A DNA stretch of 64,000 nt. Source: Globodera rostochiensis (Eukaryota; Nematoda; Chromadorea; Rhabditida; Heteroderidae). Numbering within the stretch: the stretch's first letter is position 1; every line of letters begins with the position of its first letter. Under the pieces are notes generated by a model. The model was not told the origin of the DNA, did no database searches, and saw only the letters and a program-made list of their open reading frames with translations. A program made the position numbers and the translations under genes. Positions 30,302-41,800 of the stretch are shown here, one piece after another. Where the stretch lies: the NCBI GenBank assembly GCA_018350325.1, contig JAEVLN010000002.1:1902288-1966287 (forward strand), written 5' to 3'.

Positions 30302-31426
30302 AGGAAAGAAAGGAAAAGGAAGAGCTCTGCCTGCATCCAATTTCACATCACACACACATTTTTCTTGTAGTGCCCTGAGGCTCCGTTTATCCGAAAAAAA
30401 ATCGGCTTTAAACAACAACAACAACAACCCTTTTATCACATTTATTGTTTAATAATGACAATAGTTCTAGTGATGGTCAAGAATTGAAAAACAAAACAAA
30501 AAAAAATTATTTTGTTTGAGCATCACTAATTGCATAAGCTAAGCAAAGCATTTTTAACACTTATGCCCATCCTTTTATTTATCTCACTGTGTGCCCTTCG
30601 AGTGAATGAATGCAATGTAAAAATGTCACGCATTTTTTATGGAATTTTGCACAAATAAAAGCGTTTGTTTGGCAATGGAAAGTGAAGTTATTTGATTCTA
30701 TATGTTTAGAAACTATTATCTAGCAGGGACTAAACGATCATATAAACCTTTTAAAAAGTTATGGTTTAAAAAGATCGAAACCCTAAGTTTTTGTAGTAAC
30801 TTTCGATTATAACTTTTTTGAAAAGGATCTAATCACTTTGTTGATTTGAATACAAAATCTACCCAACAAAAGCTTTCGTGATATGTACCAAATTTGTTTC
30901 GTTGGATGGTTCCAAGAAGAGTTATTGCACTACAAAGTCCCTGGGGCCGAAACGACCCCCCACTCCATATGCTAGCTTTCAGAAGCATAATATTAAAAAA
31001 ATTGTTAGGTAATTTATCACCACTATGTACTGGCCCCTTATTCAAATGGGTCTGATCGACTCCCCCCCCTCCCCCATACTGAAATGTCTTTTTATGCTTG
31101 GACTCAACTGGCCCCGTATTCAAATGGGTCTGATCGACTACTCCCCCCCCATACTGAGATGTCTTTTTATGCTTGGACTCAACTGGCCCCGTACTCAAAT
31201 GGGTCTGATCGACTCCCCCCCCCATACTGAATTATGCGGGCATTGATGAGGGGGGGGGCATTTTCAAAGCCAAAAATAAAGTATAAAATGCCAATTTTGT
31301 ACATTTCAACCATTATTTTCTGAATTTTTTATTAAATAATTATTTTAAATGCCCTTATAGAGAATTCCGTTTTTCATTCAGTTAGCCAATTTTCATAATT
31401 AATTTTGAATTTGCTACAAAAAACAA
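30302..31426. other. Intergenic repeats between CAP remnant and F-box-like pseudogene
   Basis: No gene. After the CAP poly(A) region come a weak inverted repeat (about 30720-30960) and a 3-copy tandem repeat of about 77 bp at 31028-31235, with unit CTGGCCCCGTATTCAAATGGGTCTGATCGACTCCCCCCCC...GCTTGGACTCAA. G-rich (on the minus strand) homopolymer runs are frequent. Confidence 0.6.
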
Positions 31427-32990
31427 ATGTCTGACAATCCGAAGAAAGTGGAGAAACGATTGAAAGAAATGTAAGTTTATTTTGATGAGAATATAAGCAA
31501 AAACTAAAGCCATTTCGAATTTTCAGTTTCATTTGTGCCGACGTTTTGTTCGATGTCTTCGAATTCTGTGGCCCTTTTCTGCTCGGACTGAAAGTGGCGT
31601 TTCTCAGCAATCGATTTGATCGTTTGGTGGACGCCCATTTCAAAAGGAAGAAATGGTCGTTGGGTCGGTTGGAAATTCGTCGCGCAGATGACGGAAATGG
31701 TCCTGAAATCATCAAATTTTTTGGCAATGACGAAGTCGAGCGTCAGCTGTCAGTTCCGCAAAAACCGCTGCCCGACAAAGTGATCGGATTCGGACGCATT
31801 TACATTAGGTCAGTTTAATCCCTAATTAAAATTTTCTTAAAATTTCTGATAATTTGTTTTAAGTTACATCGACCAAAGTGTCTTCGAACTTTTTCAACAC
31901 ATCCGCCGATGGTCTGGTTCAAAATGGATAAGTGTTAGTCTGGACACATTTGACACATATGGCAACGCGCGTAAAAAGCGGTAGGGGTCGTTTAGACAAA
32001 GTGATCAGATTTGAACGAATTGTCATAAGGTCATTTCACAGCATTAAATATTTGGATTTACAAAAAATTTTAGTTACGTCGATCGAAGAGTTATCGAATT
32101 TCTATCAAAACATTCGCCGACTTTTCAAAGGCACCAATCTTTTGATTAGAATGCGTGACAGCCAAACCTCAGTTGGGAAATCTTTTCGCCGTTGATCAAT
32201 GAGATTTGCGCGTTGAACTTCTCTTACTTGACTTTCGACTGTTTACGCCAATTCTCTCCGACCGCTCTCCGCGATTGTGAAAAGCTCCGAGTGATCAGAT
32301 CATTTGGTCTTTTTCCCCAATTTCCGGCCAATAACAGTGCCGGCGCTTCTTCTGAACAAGCCGTGGCCAAATGGTTGCACACGCCTCGCGGAGATGGTCT
32401 TCTGAAGGTGTTGAAATGCATTTATTTGATAGGAATTGAAGGACTCAAACAGGTGACTTTTTGAATTTTTTTATTGGACTCTCCGATTTTATCCATTTAA
32501 GGCATTTTTAATTCGGCGGATCCGGTTAATTTCATCATTGTCCTTTCCAAATCTGAGATGGGTATTGATTTGTCTTCTCCGGACATTGTGCCATTTGACC
32601 TGAAGAACAATTTGACGGGGGAGCGATTGGTGTCGCGACGCTTTGATATATGCCGTTGGCTGTTGGTGCGTTGTCCGATTGCGCGAGAAGAGAAGAAATG
32701 GGCCGAGTGGGAAAAGGAAGCGGCTGCGTGAAATTGGCATCGGCAGTGGAATAGCATTCACATTAACCTCAACGAGAGTGACATTGGCGCCGGGTAAGGC
32801 CTAGATTTCAAACTCGGGGGGAGGAGAGGGGATACAAATAAAAGAAATACGGTAACTTTTTCAACCTCACCTTTTCAAATAAAACTTGTCGGCATTAACG
32901 TGACGTTGTCTTACGATGTTTTCTACAAGAATTTTCAGACTGCTTGACGCAAACTATGGTCCGAGTGAGCCCAAAAAGAGGAAGAATTGA
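31427..32990 (+). pseudogene. F-box-like nematode family gene, broken and chimeric
   Basis: Exon 1 (31427-31470), exon 2 (31527-31808) and the start of exon 3 (31864-) match the intact gene at 36766-38448 exon for exon. The frame ends at TAG 31982. A second, overlapping piece of the same family then begins with KVI-FERI at about 32000 and continues through the [10 protein letters not shown] segment (32370-32400) and the LVRCPI segment near 32670, with a frameshift near 32085 and a TGA near 32730. Two family members appear to have been fused by recombination and then decayed. Confidence 0.75.
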
Positions 32991-35689
32991 GGATGAATGG
33001 AATTTGAATGGAAAATCAATTCAAACCAAGGTTGCGATCGGGTAAAGATAATTTCCAAGCACACACGTGTTGATTTCCAAGTACAAAACGGACTAATTTT
33101 CCAAAATCCAAGTACACTCAAATCCAAAAACTAAATTAAAAAATTTTGGTAAGAGTCTAGAATTTTTGGGAGTCAATTCTCGAGTCTCGGGGGCAAATCT
33201 TAAAGTTAGGTCTCGAGCATCACTAGGAAGTGATGAACACTTTGACCAATGAATCATCGATTAAAATTTCAGACTGAATTTCACTCGGGAAATTTTTAAT
33301 TTGGAACAGCTAAGAACAGTTTACTCTCTTCTGTTCCTGTTCTGTTCTCGAGGTCGGAACAGAACAGGAACAGAACAGATAGGCTGTTCTAAGATTTCAG
33401 AACAGAACAGGTTCAAAATTGTTGGAAGAGCAAAACACTGATCGACGGTATCGGATTTCCGCCAGGATTTTATAAGAGTCCAGCGAACAAAATAATCTGC
33501 ACTTGGCATTGCTGATAAAATTTATGCATACAATTTAAATTATATTAAAAAAAACTGTGTGCTTCTGATTGAGAGAAATTTCATGCACTTAATTGCAGTA
33601 AATCGGGTTTTTTTGTGACGACGAAGCTCGAACGAAGCTCAATTTTTCGAAACACAAAGTCCGAACCCCAAAAACACCCGAAGTTTCGCGAAGCTCGAAG
33701 CCAAAGTTTTAAAAAGATTTCCTGACGGTATTCGTAAACGGAAATCCGGACCTCCAAAATTCGGATTCGGAATTACGATCCAAAACCCACCGGAGGAACC
33801 GGAATGAGCAAGAGTCAAATTCTAAGTCTACGACAGAAATGAAAGGCCGCGTAGCGGCTCACCAACAGCGAGCCGATGGTGGAGCAGGTACGTGGGGCGA
33901 GACGGCGGGCAGGGTCCACTATTTTTTGTCTAAGCCTAAGCCTAGGGTGGGTTTTTGAGAGACAAGAATGACAAAAAGGTCGCGCGTTTTCTCGGTTCAT
34001 GACACGAGACCGAGACTCTCGAACAGCTTTAGTGAGTAGTCGGCATTTAAAAGAAAATTAAACTTTGGGGGAAAAGAAATACTCCAGTCCCATTTCATCT
34101 TTACCATAGATTTAACCGGATGCTAAAAAATGCCCGAAAAATCTGGCATTCTTGACCCAAAAATGTCCCGATCCGGTTACATCCCTGATCCTTTACCCGT
34201 CGCCGATGTCACTGTCGTAGAAGTTCATGTAAACACTCCGGTTACGCTGACAATTAAATTGCCTTATTAATAAATAAAGAAAATTGAATTTGCTACTTTT
34301 TTTTGATCATTTACAAATACTGTAACAATGTTTTTGCATGTTGAATTATGTTTTGTTGTTTTGGACATGAAGAAAGTGTCGACAACTTGGACAAAGTGTC
34401 TAAAAGGGGCTTGCCGGGGGCTAAAACCCTCCAAAAATGGATTAAAATGGACCAAATGTAACGGCGTCTAGGATAATTGAACGCCGTAAAATTAATCGGA
34501 ATTTTGATATTTTGTCGCCCAACAATTAATTAAATTTAAAAAAAACTATTTAAATTATTTTTTTGAATCAATCATCCAATCATTCGCCATTATTCTTTTT
34601 TTGACTTAAAATATTACCATAATTCACAGAAATTTCACAAAAAAATAATTCTATGCATAAATTTACCTATTTTGATGACATTTATATCGAACATTTTAGC
34701 TAATTCAAAAGTAAAATATTTCATTAATTGCAAAATGAGTTTTTATTTTAGGATAGCCCGCCGGTACGGTTAGCTGCGCGGACGGTTAAAACATGCCTCG
34801 TTCCACCTTTGAATTTTTTCCTAATTTTTTTTTCTCAGCCAACCAAATCTTCATTAGATACCATTCTAAAGCTTACATTGGGTAAAAGCTACTTTTAAGC
34901 AAAAGCTAAACGATTGGGCAGCTTTTTGTGGACGAAATATTTATGAGAATCGGTAAACAATCTCAAAATATAAGGGTAGTCTGAATATCCAGATGAGCCA
35001 AACCATTGATTCCATTTTATCGGATTTGGAACCCAGATTTTAGGACTGGAAATCAACCCGGACTCAAAAAATCCGGGTGGGTGCCGATTGGTAGTACTTC
35101 AAACAAAACAATTCCCTTATCAATCATTCATAATTTACTTTCAGGTAAATCCCCCCCCCCCTATATATGCGATCAACCCTTTAATTCTGTGCCATTCCTC
35201 CGCCATCTACAAACTTGGACAGTGAGTAAAGAAGAGATGGGGCTCATGCAGGGCTTGGTTAAAGACAAATAAATCCCTCCCCAATCAATTTTACTTACAA
35301 ATTAGTGCGTGAATCGGGGATGTAACCGGACTCCGTTCTCTTTTTGAACCTGTTCTGAAATCTTAGAACGGCCTGTCTGTTCTGTTCCGACCTCTTGAAC
35401 AGAAGAGGAACAGAACAGTGTAAACTGTTCTGTTCAAAGTATAATACATACTAGGCTCCCAGCCATTAATTTTAATCCTTGGTATGAAATTGTTTAAAAA
35501 AATTTCCTGTAAACTTGCTAATTGCCCTAGAATATAATTGCTTGCATTTATTCTTTTCCATTACATCTGGGGTTTTGAAGGCTGTGATCAAGAATATGGA
35601 TTATTAGTTTTTGTCAAATCATTCATTTCCATGATTTTTTATCAAATCAGTTTAAAATCTACCGTCCAATTCTTCATCAATGATGAAAT
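32991..35689. other. Gene-free repeat-rich interval
   Basis: No convincing gene. Two relatives of one foldback element lie at 33310-33420 and 35325-35430, both built of GTTCTGTTC/GAACAGAAC words and in opposite orientation. CGGATC/GATCCGG-type pieces lie at 33730-33800 and 34115-34180, and a minus-strand CGACACTTTGTCC box like those of the satellite region lies at 34375-34412. The remainder is AT-rich. Confidence 0.55.
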
Positions 35690-36140
35690 CAGGGAGGCCA
35701 AATTGCCTTATTTTTAAGGCAAATGCCATAATTTTGGGAATTTGCCTTATTGTTTGCCATATTTTTACACTTGCCATAATTTTGCCATATTTTTGACTTT
35801 GGCAAAAATTCTCATTTTTTACGGACAAAATAAGAATTCCCGAAAAAGTGCTCTTTGATTCTTACAATTTGAAGTTTTTGGTTGCCAATCTCTTAACAAA
35901 TTGAGTAAAAAATCAAATTTGGCGCCTATCGGCACCGCCGAGCCCTTCCCCCCAGAACTGAAACAAAATTCTCAAAAAAACAAATGCTTTTTTGAATTTC
36001 AAGAAAACTGCCATAAAAATGCCATATTTTTGATCCCTCGATGCCATAAAAATGCCATATTTCTGATCCCTCGATGCCATAAAAATGCCATATTTTTGGA
36101 GCCCGTTGCCATATTTTACCGCAGTTGAGTTGGCCTCCCT
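35690..36140. mobile_element. hAT-like non-autonomous element inserted in a duplicated SLC35F exon
   Basis: Ends are CAGGGAGGCCAA and the near-complement TTGGCCTCCCT. The empty site is visible in the paralogous sequence at 38873-38890 (CAATGATGAAATGGCG), which this element splits. Inside are repeated GCCATAAAAATGCCATATTT words and the box GCGCCTATCGGCACCGCCGA, which recurs in other elements of this window. The target duplication is degenerate. Confidence 0.7.
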
Positions 36141-36660
36141 ACAAGAATGGCGTTTCTTCGCATTCCTTTTCCGAAGAGCTCTCTTCCTCAATGCTTTCAG
36201 CGGCAGACGTTTTGCTGTCGGCTGTTGTCGCCGAACAGAACATTTTCCGAATGGCCAATTCAATCGGAAAAGCAATTAGCACAAAGGAAATGGTAATTAG
36301 CAATGAGCCGACAAGGAAGAAGGCACTGATTGGCAGTGCGCGGAACAGAAAGTCGATGCCTTCAACAACAAAAAAACAAAAATTAAACACTCAAAAATTA
36401 TTTAAATTTAAAAAGGACACATCGCCAAAACTGGGGGAAAACATCAGCAGAATCCGGGTAAAAAAATTCCGAAAACGGGAACCCAAAGTTTGAACCTCCG
36501 GATTTTCTAAAAACCGGTTCCGGGCCCGGTTTGATCTCTTTGTAATATAGTACATGTAATGCGAAGCTTTTACAATTAATCGGACGAATCTTAACCTACG
36601 CGTTTTAGAAGAAAAAAAATCTGAAAAATGCTCGAAAAACCCGGTGTTTGCAAAATTCTA
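36137..36660 (-). pseudogene. Duplicated last exon of the SLC35F-like gene (orphan)
   Basis: 36146-36359 is almost identical to the final coding exon of the transporter at 38873-39096 on the same strand, and identity continues into the adjoining intron to about 36660 (matching 39097-39278 and 39588-39715). The stop codon end is cut by the element at 35690-36140 and no other transporter exons are nearby. It therefore cannot make a transporter. The duplication brackets the intact F-box-like gene, suggesting that gene was inserted or the block was copied around it. Confidence 0.8.
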
Positions 36661-36765
36661 TCTTTTTTATTCGAACGAGAACTTAAATGCGTCTTTTTAT
36701 TAACATAAATTTTTAGCTCATTGGAATTATAAAAATATTTTTGGAATTACCAACAACAAAAAAGA

Positions 36766-38448
36766 ATGTCAGATAATCCGAAAGAAGCGGCGAAACAAAT
36801 GAAAAATATGTGGGTTTTGCCTTAATTCTACGGGCTCAGAGGATCCCCCTCCCCGGCATCCCCAAATGTGCAGTTTTTTGACTAATTTTAACAAAATTGG
36901 GGGGGGGGGACTTTTTCTAGCGGCGCTTCATTATTTGCGCATCCATTCACCTCATTTAAATCGAATTTTCAGTTTCGTTTGTGACGACGTTTTGTTCGAT
37001 GTCTTCAAATTTTGTGGACATTTTGTGCTCGGACTGAAAGTGGCACTGATCAGCGATCGATTTGACCTTTTGGTGGACGCGCATTTCAATACGAAGGAAT
37101 GGTCGTTGGGTTTTTTGGAAATTCGTCGCGCAACTGACGGAAATGGCACTGAAATTGTCAAACTTAGCGATTGGCGTGGAAAGGAGCGCCATCTGCCAAT
37201 TCCACAAATTCCGCTTCCAAACAACGTGATCGGATTTGAACACATTCGGATAAGGTCTTTCTCAGCATTTAAATTTTTACATAACGCATTTAGTTACTAC
37301 GACCAAAGTGTCGTCGAATTTCTTCAAAGCATTCGCCGACTTTTCGACTCCAACGGGACCAATCTTTTCGCTGAAATAGACGAAGGCCAAACGCGCACAT
37401 GGGAAACGATTGGCCAAGAGATTTGGCCGCTGATCAGTGACAACATTTGTGGACTTGTGTTGGATGCCCTCGACCTCTTCCGTTTGCGCCAAGTCTCTCC
37501 GAATTTTCTCAGCAACTGTGCAAACCTCCGAAAAATTCAATCCGTTAATTCTGTCCTCGAGTTCCCGGCCGATGGCGGTGCCTTCGCTTCTACTGGACAA
37601 GCTTTGACCGAATGGTTGCATACGCCCCGCGGGGATGGACTTCCGAAGGTGTTGGAATGCAGTTATTGTCCGATAGGAATGGAAGGACTTAAACAGGTGA
37701 TTTTTTGAATGCCATTTTTTGCTTTAAATTATTACTTTATTTTGTTTTAGGCATTTTTGAACGCGGCCGATCCTTTGAGTTTCATCATCATAGCTTGGCA
37801 TCGCAATTCTGACGACACTGTGCCATTCGAACTGTTCAACAAGTTGACGGAGGAGCGATTGGTTTGGCGACGCTTCAACAACAACTATTGGCTGTTGATT
37901 CGTTGTCCGATTGAGCGCGACGAGGACAAATGGGCCAAGTGGGAAACGGAGGCATTTGTATCGTTTGGTTTGGAGTGGAATTTCATCGCCATCGAGTTCA
38001 ACGACAGCGACATCGGCGACGGGTAGGGAGGGATATAGCGCCGCCGGGAAAATTCGTTTTGAAATTGTTTTAACTAGGGTTGCTCCCGGGGACGGGAAAG
38101 TCGTGGTACTTATTTTCCTTAAGAAATTTTTCTTTTTAGTCAGTCGCCGAAGAAGCTCCCCGCATTGACGGGACAAAGTTCGGATTGTCCAGACGAGGCC
38201 AAAGTGGAGTAAGTCCCCGGGGGTTATATTCAAAGTTAATGAGTGCCCCCTTAACCCCTTTAGGGATGCTTTTGGGGCTGCTGAGGAGCCCTTCGACAAT
38301 GGGTGAGTTTATTTATGCTCAATAATTGCTTCAGTCCGAGCCCCCCTTTTCTCGCTTTTCGTGACTTTATATATTTTCACTAATTTTTCGACATTTTTCT
38401 TAATTTAGCGCCTTCGATCAGTTTGATAATGGAGATGAGGACGAATGA
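36766..38448 (+). CDS. F-box-like protein of an expanded cyst-nematode family (7 exons)
   Basis: Exons 36766-36809, 36973-37254, 37294-37696, 37751-38022, 38140-38208, 38264-38302 and 38409-38448 give 382 residues with every phase matching. The 39-bp second intron has no stop, so reading straight through is possible, but splicing restores the family sequence. After a short charged start, residues 15-50 ([15 protein letters not shown]...[14 protein letters not shown]) look like an F-box helix bundle. The rest is a family-specific domain with [30 protein letters not shown] and [15 protein letters not shown] segments, ending in an acidic tail. F-box proteins recruit substrates to SCF ubiquitin ligases; the role here is inferred. 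The intact copy is paired with a broken one at 31427-32990. AATAAA lies near 38595. Confidence 0.82.
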
Positions 38449-38872
38449 GCAGTGATGGGAGAACAAGAGAGGAGAGAACTGATGATTAATAATAACATTC
38501 CATCAAAAAACAAATATTTTAATGATTTTTTATTCGATGGAATTTGTTTATGCAATATTATAAAATGAGAATGGAAGCATTTTGGGCTTTTTGATAATAA
38601 ACGCATTTTTGCGTTTTTAGCGATTCCAAAAATGTTCAAGTTCGGGTGCCCTCGCAAAAAGTTTTTTGTTTATCATTTGCTGAAAAAACAAAAAGAGGGT
38701 TGGACGACTCTTTGTCAACGAGTTTCAATAAGTCTGGAAAGCTTCATACGCAACACCGGGGGCAACAAAAACGAAATTTATTGCAGATCAAAATGTGTGA
38801 AAAAATTCAGTTTCTTTAAAACTAATTATAAATAAACATTTAAAAAATAAAAATGGTTAGGCTTCTCCTTCC

Positions 38873-41800
38873 TCAATGATGAAATGGCGTTTCTTCGCAT
38901 TCCTTTTCCGAAGAGCTCTCTTCCTCAATGCTTTCAGCGGCAGACGTTTTGCTGTCGGCTGTTGTCGCCGAACAGAACATTTTCCGAATGGCCAATTCAA
39001 TCGGAAAAGCAATTAGCACAAAGGAAATGGTAATTAGCAATGAGCCGACAAGGAAGAAGGCACTGATTGGCAGTGCGCGGAACAGAAAGTCGATGCCTTC
39101 AACAACAACAAAAAAATTAAAATTAAACATTCAAAAATTATTTAGATTTAAAAAGGACACATCGCCAAAACTAGGAGAAAACATCAGAATCCGGGTAAAA
39201 TAAATTCCGAAAACGGGAACCCAAAGTTCGAACCCCGGATTTTCTAAAAACCGGTTCCGGGCCCGGTTTGATATATAGAGCCGAGATAAATACCTTTTCT
39301 TTGACAAAAAATCCACCCCCAAAGATTCACAGATAAAGTTTTAGAAAAATTACTATAAAAAATTGTTTATTAATATTTTGTGGTGACATTTCCCCTAAAA
39401 AATGTTTTATATATTTTTTAGAAAATTTTCAAAAGTCCATTTTCTATTGAGAGAAAAATTAATAAAAAATGACGAATTTTGAAGGTTTTTAAGCAAAATT
39501 TGACTGAATTAGGTCAGTTTTTGCACATTTTTTAGTCAATATTTTGGCACTTTTTGTGGGTTTTGGTCAATACAAATCTCGGCTCTAGTACTAGTAATAT
39601 AGAACAAGTAAGCGAAGCTTTTAAATTGGTCGGACGAATATTAACCTACGAGTTTTAGAAGAAAAAAAAATTCGAAAACTGCTCGAAAACCCCGGTGTTT
39701 GCAGAATTTTAACTTTCTGGAAAGTTTAATTTGGTAGAAAATGAAACTCGAAAAACAAAATTGAGTGGAATTTCTTACACGCGCTCAACGGCATGCCGAA
39801 CAGCATCCCAATCGAAATGACCAACGGGTCGAGCAGAGCGATGCCAAAGTTGAGGAGAAAATTGAAAACTGGCAAAATGTTGAGAAAAAGCATTAACTTT
39901 TTTGTTCGGGAACAGTTTGCCATTCACCGAGTCCAAGCAGTGCGGAACCGATCAACGGTGACCAGGGAACGTGATCCCACTCGATGTGATCAAATCCGAG
40001 CAGGAGCAGAACAACCGCGACCATTGTGTTCAACACCAGGTTGAGCACACCGAGCGCGGTCATGAACAGTGACACTTGGCCAAGTGAGGCATTGCCGACG
40101 CATAATTTGAACAAAACCTTTTGAAGGGACCGATTTTTGAGAATTTTTTTTTCTGAAATGAGGTGCCGTCCGAGCATTAGTACCGAGACTCGAGATCGAG
40201 CTTTGGCACTGAGACTCGAGATCGAGCTTTGGCACCGAGATTCGAGATCAAGCTTTGGCACGAGACTCGAGACCGCGCATTGGAATCGAGACTCAAGACC
40301 GAGACTTGGCACACAGACTCGAGATCGAGCATTGGCACCGAGACTTAGTACCCAGACTCGAGATCGAGCTTTCGCACTGAGACAGCATTGGCACCGAGAC
40401 TCGAGATCAAGCTTTGGCGCGAGACTCGAGACCGCGCATTGAAACGAGACTCAAGACCGAGACTTGGCACCCAGACTCGAGACTTGACATCCAGACTCGA
40501 GACTTGGCACCCAGACTCGAGATCGAGCATTGGCACCGAGACTTGGCGGGCTTTTGAGCATCGAGAAAAGAAATTTTGTTAAAAATTTAAGGAATTTGTG
40601 GGTGTAAGCAAATGCCGGAAATTAGATTAATTGCCGTCAAAACCTCCCCCCCCCCCGCCCCACCTTATAAAAAGCGGCGATCACTGTGCTTAAAATGGCC
40701 AAACAAATGCCCAAATTGTTTGCGGCAAATTTGTTGTCCATTGCGACCACCACAACGCCGGCCATTGCCAACAAAACAGCGACAAACTGAGCGAAAAAAT
40801 TACCAAAAAATGAAAATTTCTCGCCGACTTTCAGTGCCGAAAATCGCTCTCTCAACAGAATCCAGCCCAAAATCCACACGAGCGCCGTGCTGGCACTCAT
40901 GATGGACGACGCGGCACCGGCCGAGATCAGTCCCAACGCTTGCGCATACGCATAATTGATGCTGGTCCACAGGGCGAGGAAAAGCAACGGTTTGAGCAGA
41001 GAGTGCCTTAATAAAAAAAATGTATTTGATCACTCTGACAACTGCTAGAGGTTGATCTGATCAGAATGATGAACAAAATAAATTTGTAAAAGTACAAAAC
41101 GAACGATCAGGATCGAGCAAAAATTTGTTGACTAGAAAGCCCTGAAAAATCGATCAGTCGTCTTACACTCTGTAAAAGAATTCGATCGAGATTAGCATTC
41201 TGTGATCAATTAGAGATAATCAATATAGTGATCTGACCAATGAGCGCAATCAATGACTGAGAGATCGTGCACAAATTTTCGGCAGTTGAACAGTGAATAC
41301 GGAACGGTCTGTTTTGTTCATAAAACCGTTGTCGATTGAGTTTAGTTTTACCTAAACCGATTAGCTCAAACATAATTCCAAATGAAAGCTCTCGATGATT
41401 ATAATCAAGGTAAAGCTTTGCGATTGGGCAATGCTTAAAAAAGTTATGGCCAGAAAGACCAAAAATCGCCATTATTTGAGTTTTTTTTACTTGTGTTGGC
41501 TATAACTTTTTTAAGCATCGCCCAATCGCAAAGCTTTAGCTTGAATATAGTTGCTACTCAACGAGAGCTTTCATTTGGTATTATGTTTGAGCTAATCGGT
41601 TTAGGTAAAAAAAAAAAAAGCATAAATTTTTGGATTTTTGAACAGAGAATACGGACCGAACGACGGTGTCCGATTGAGTTGAGTGTGTTTTTACGATAAT
41701 CAGTAAAATTCGATCGTGATCTCTGGTCTCTCCGCCTGATCGATCATTGATCAAGATTGGAACATTTTGTTTATTAAAAATATGCACCCACAAAATGCCG

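Noticed and set aside
35006..35272. 88-codon ORF between repeats
   Set aside because: No signal, no recognisable motif, interrupted by a C-run and surrounded by element pieces.
38632..38835. 67-codon ORF downstream of the F-box-like gene
   Set aside because: Lies in the 3' flank after AATAAA, with no conservation in the duplicated block.
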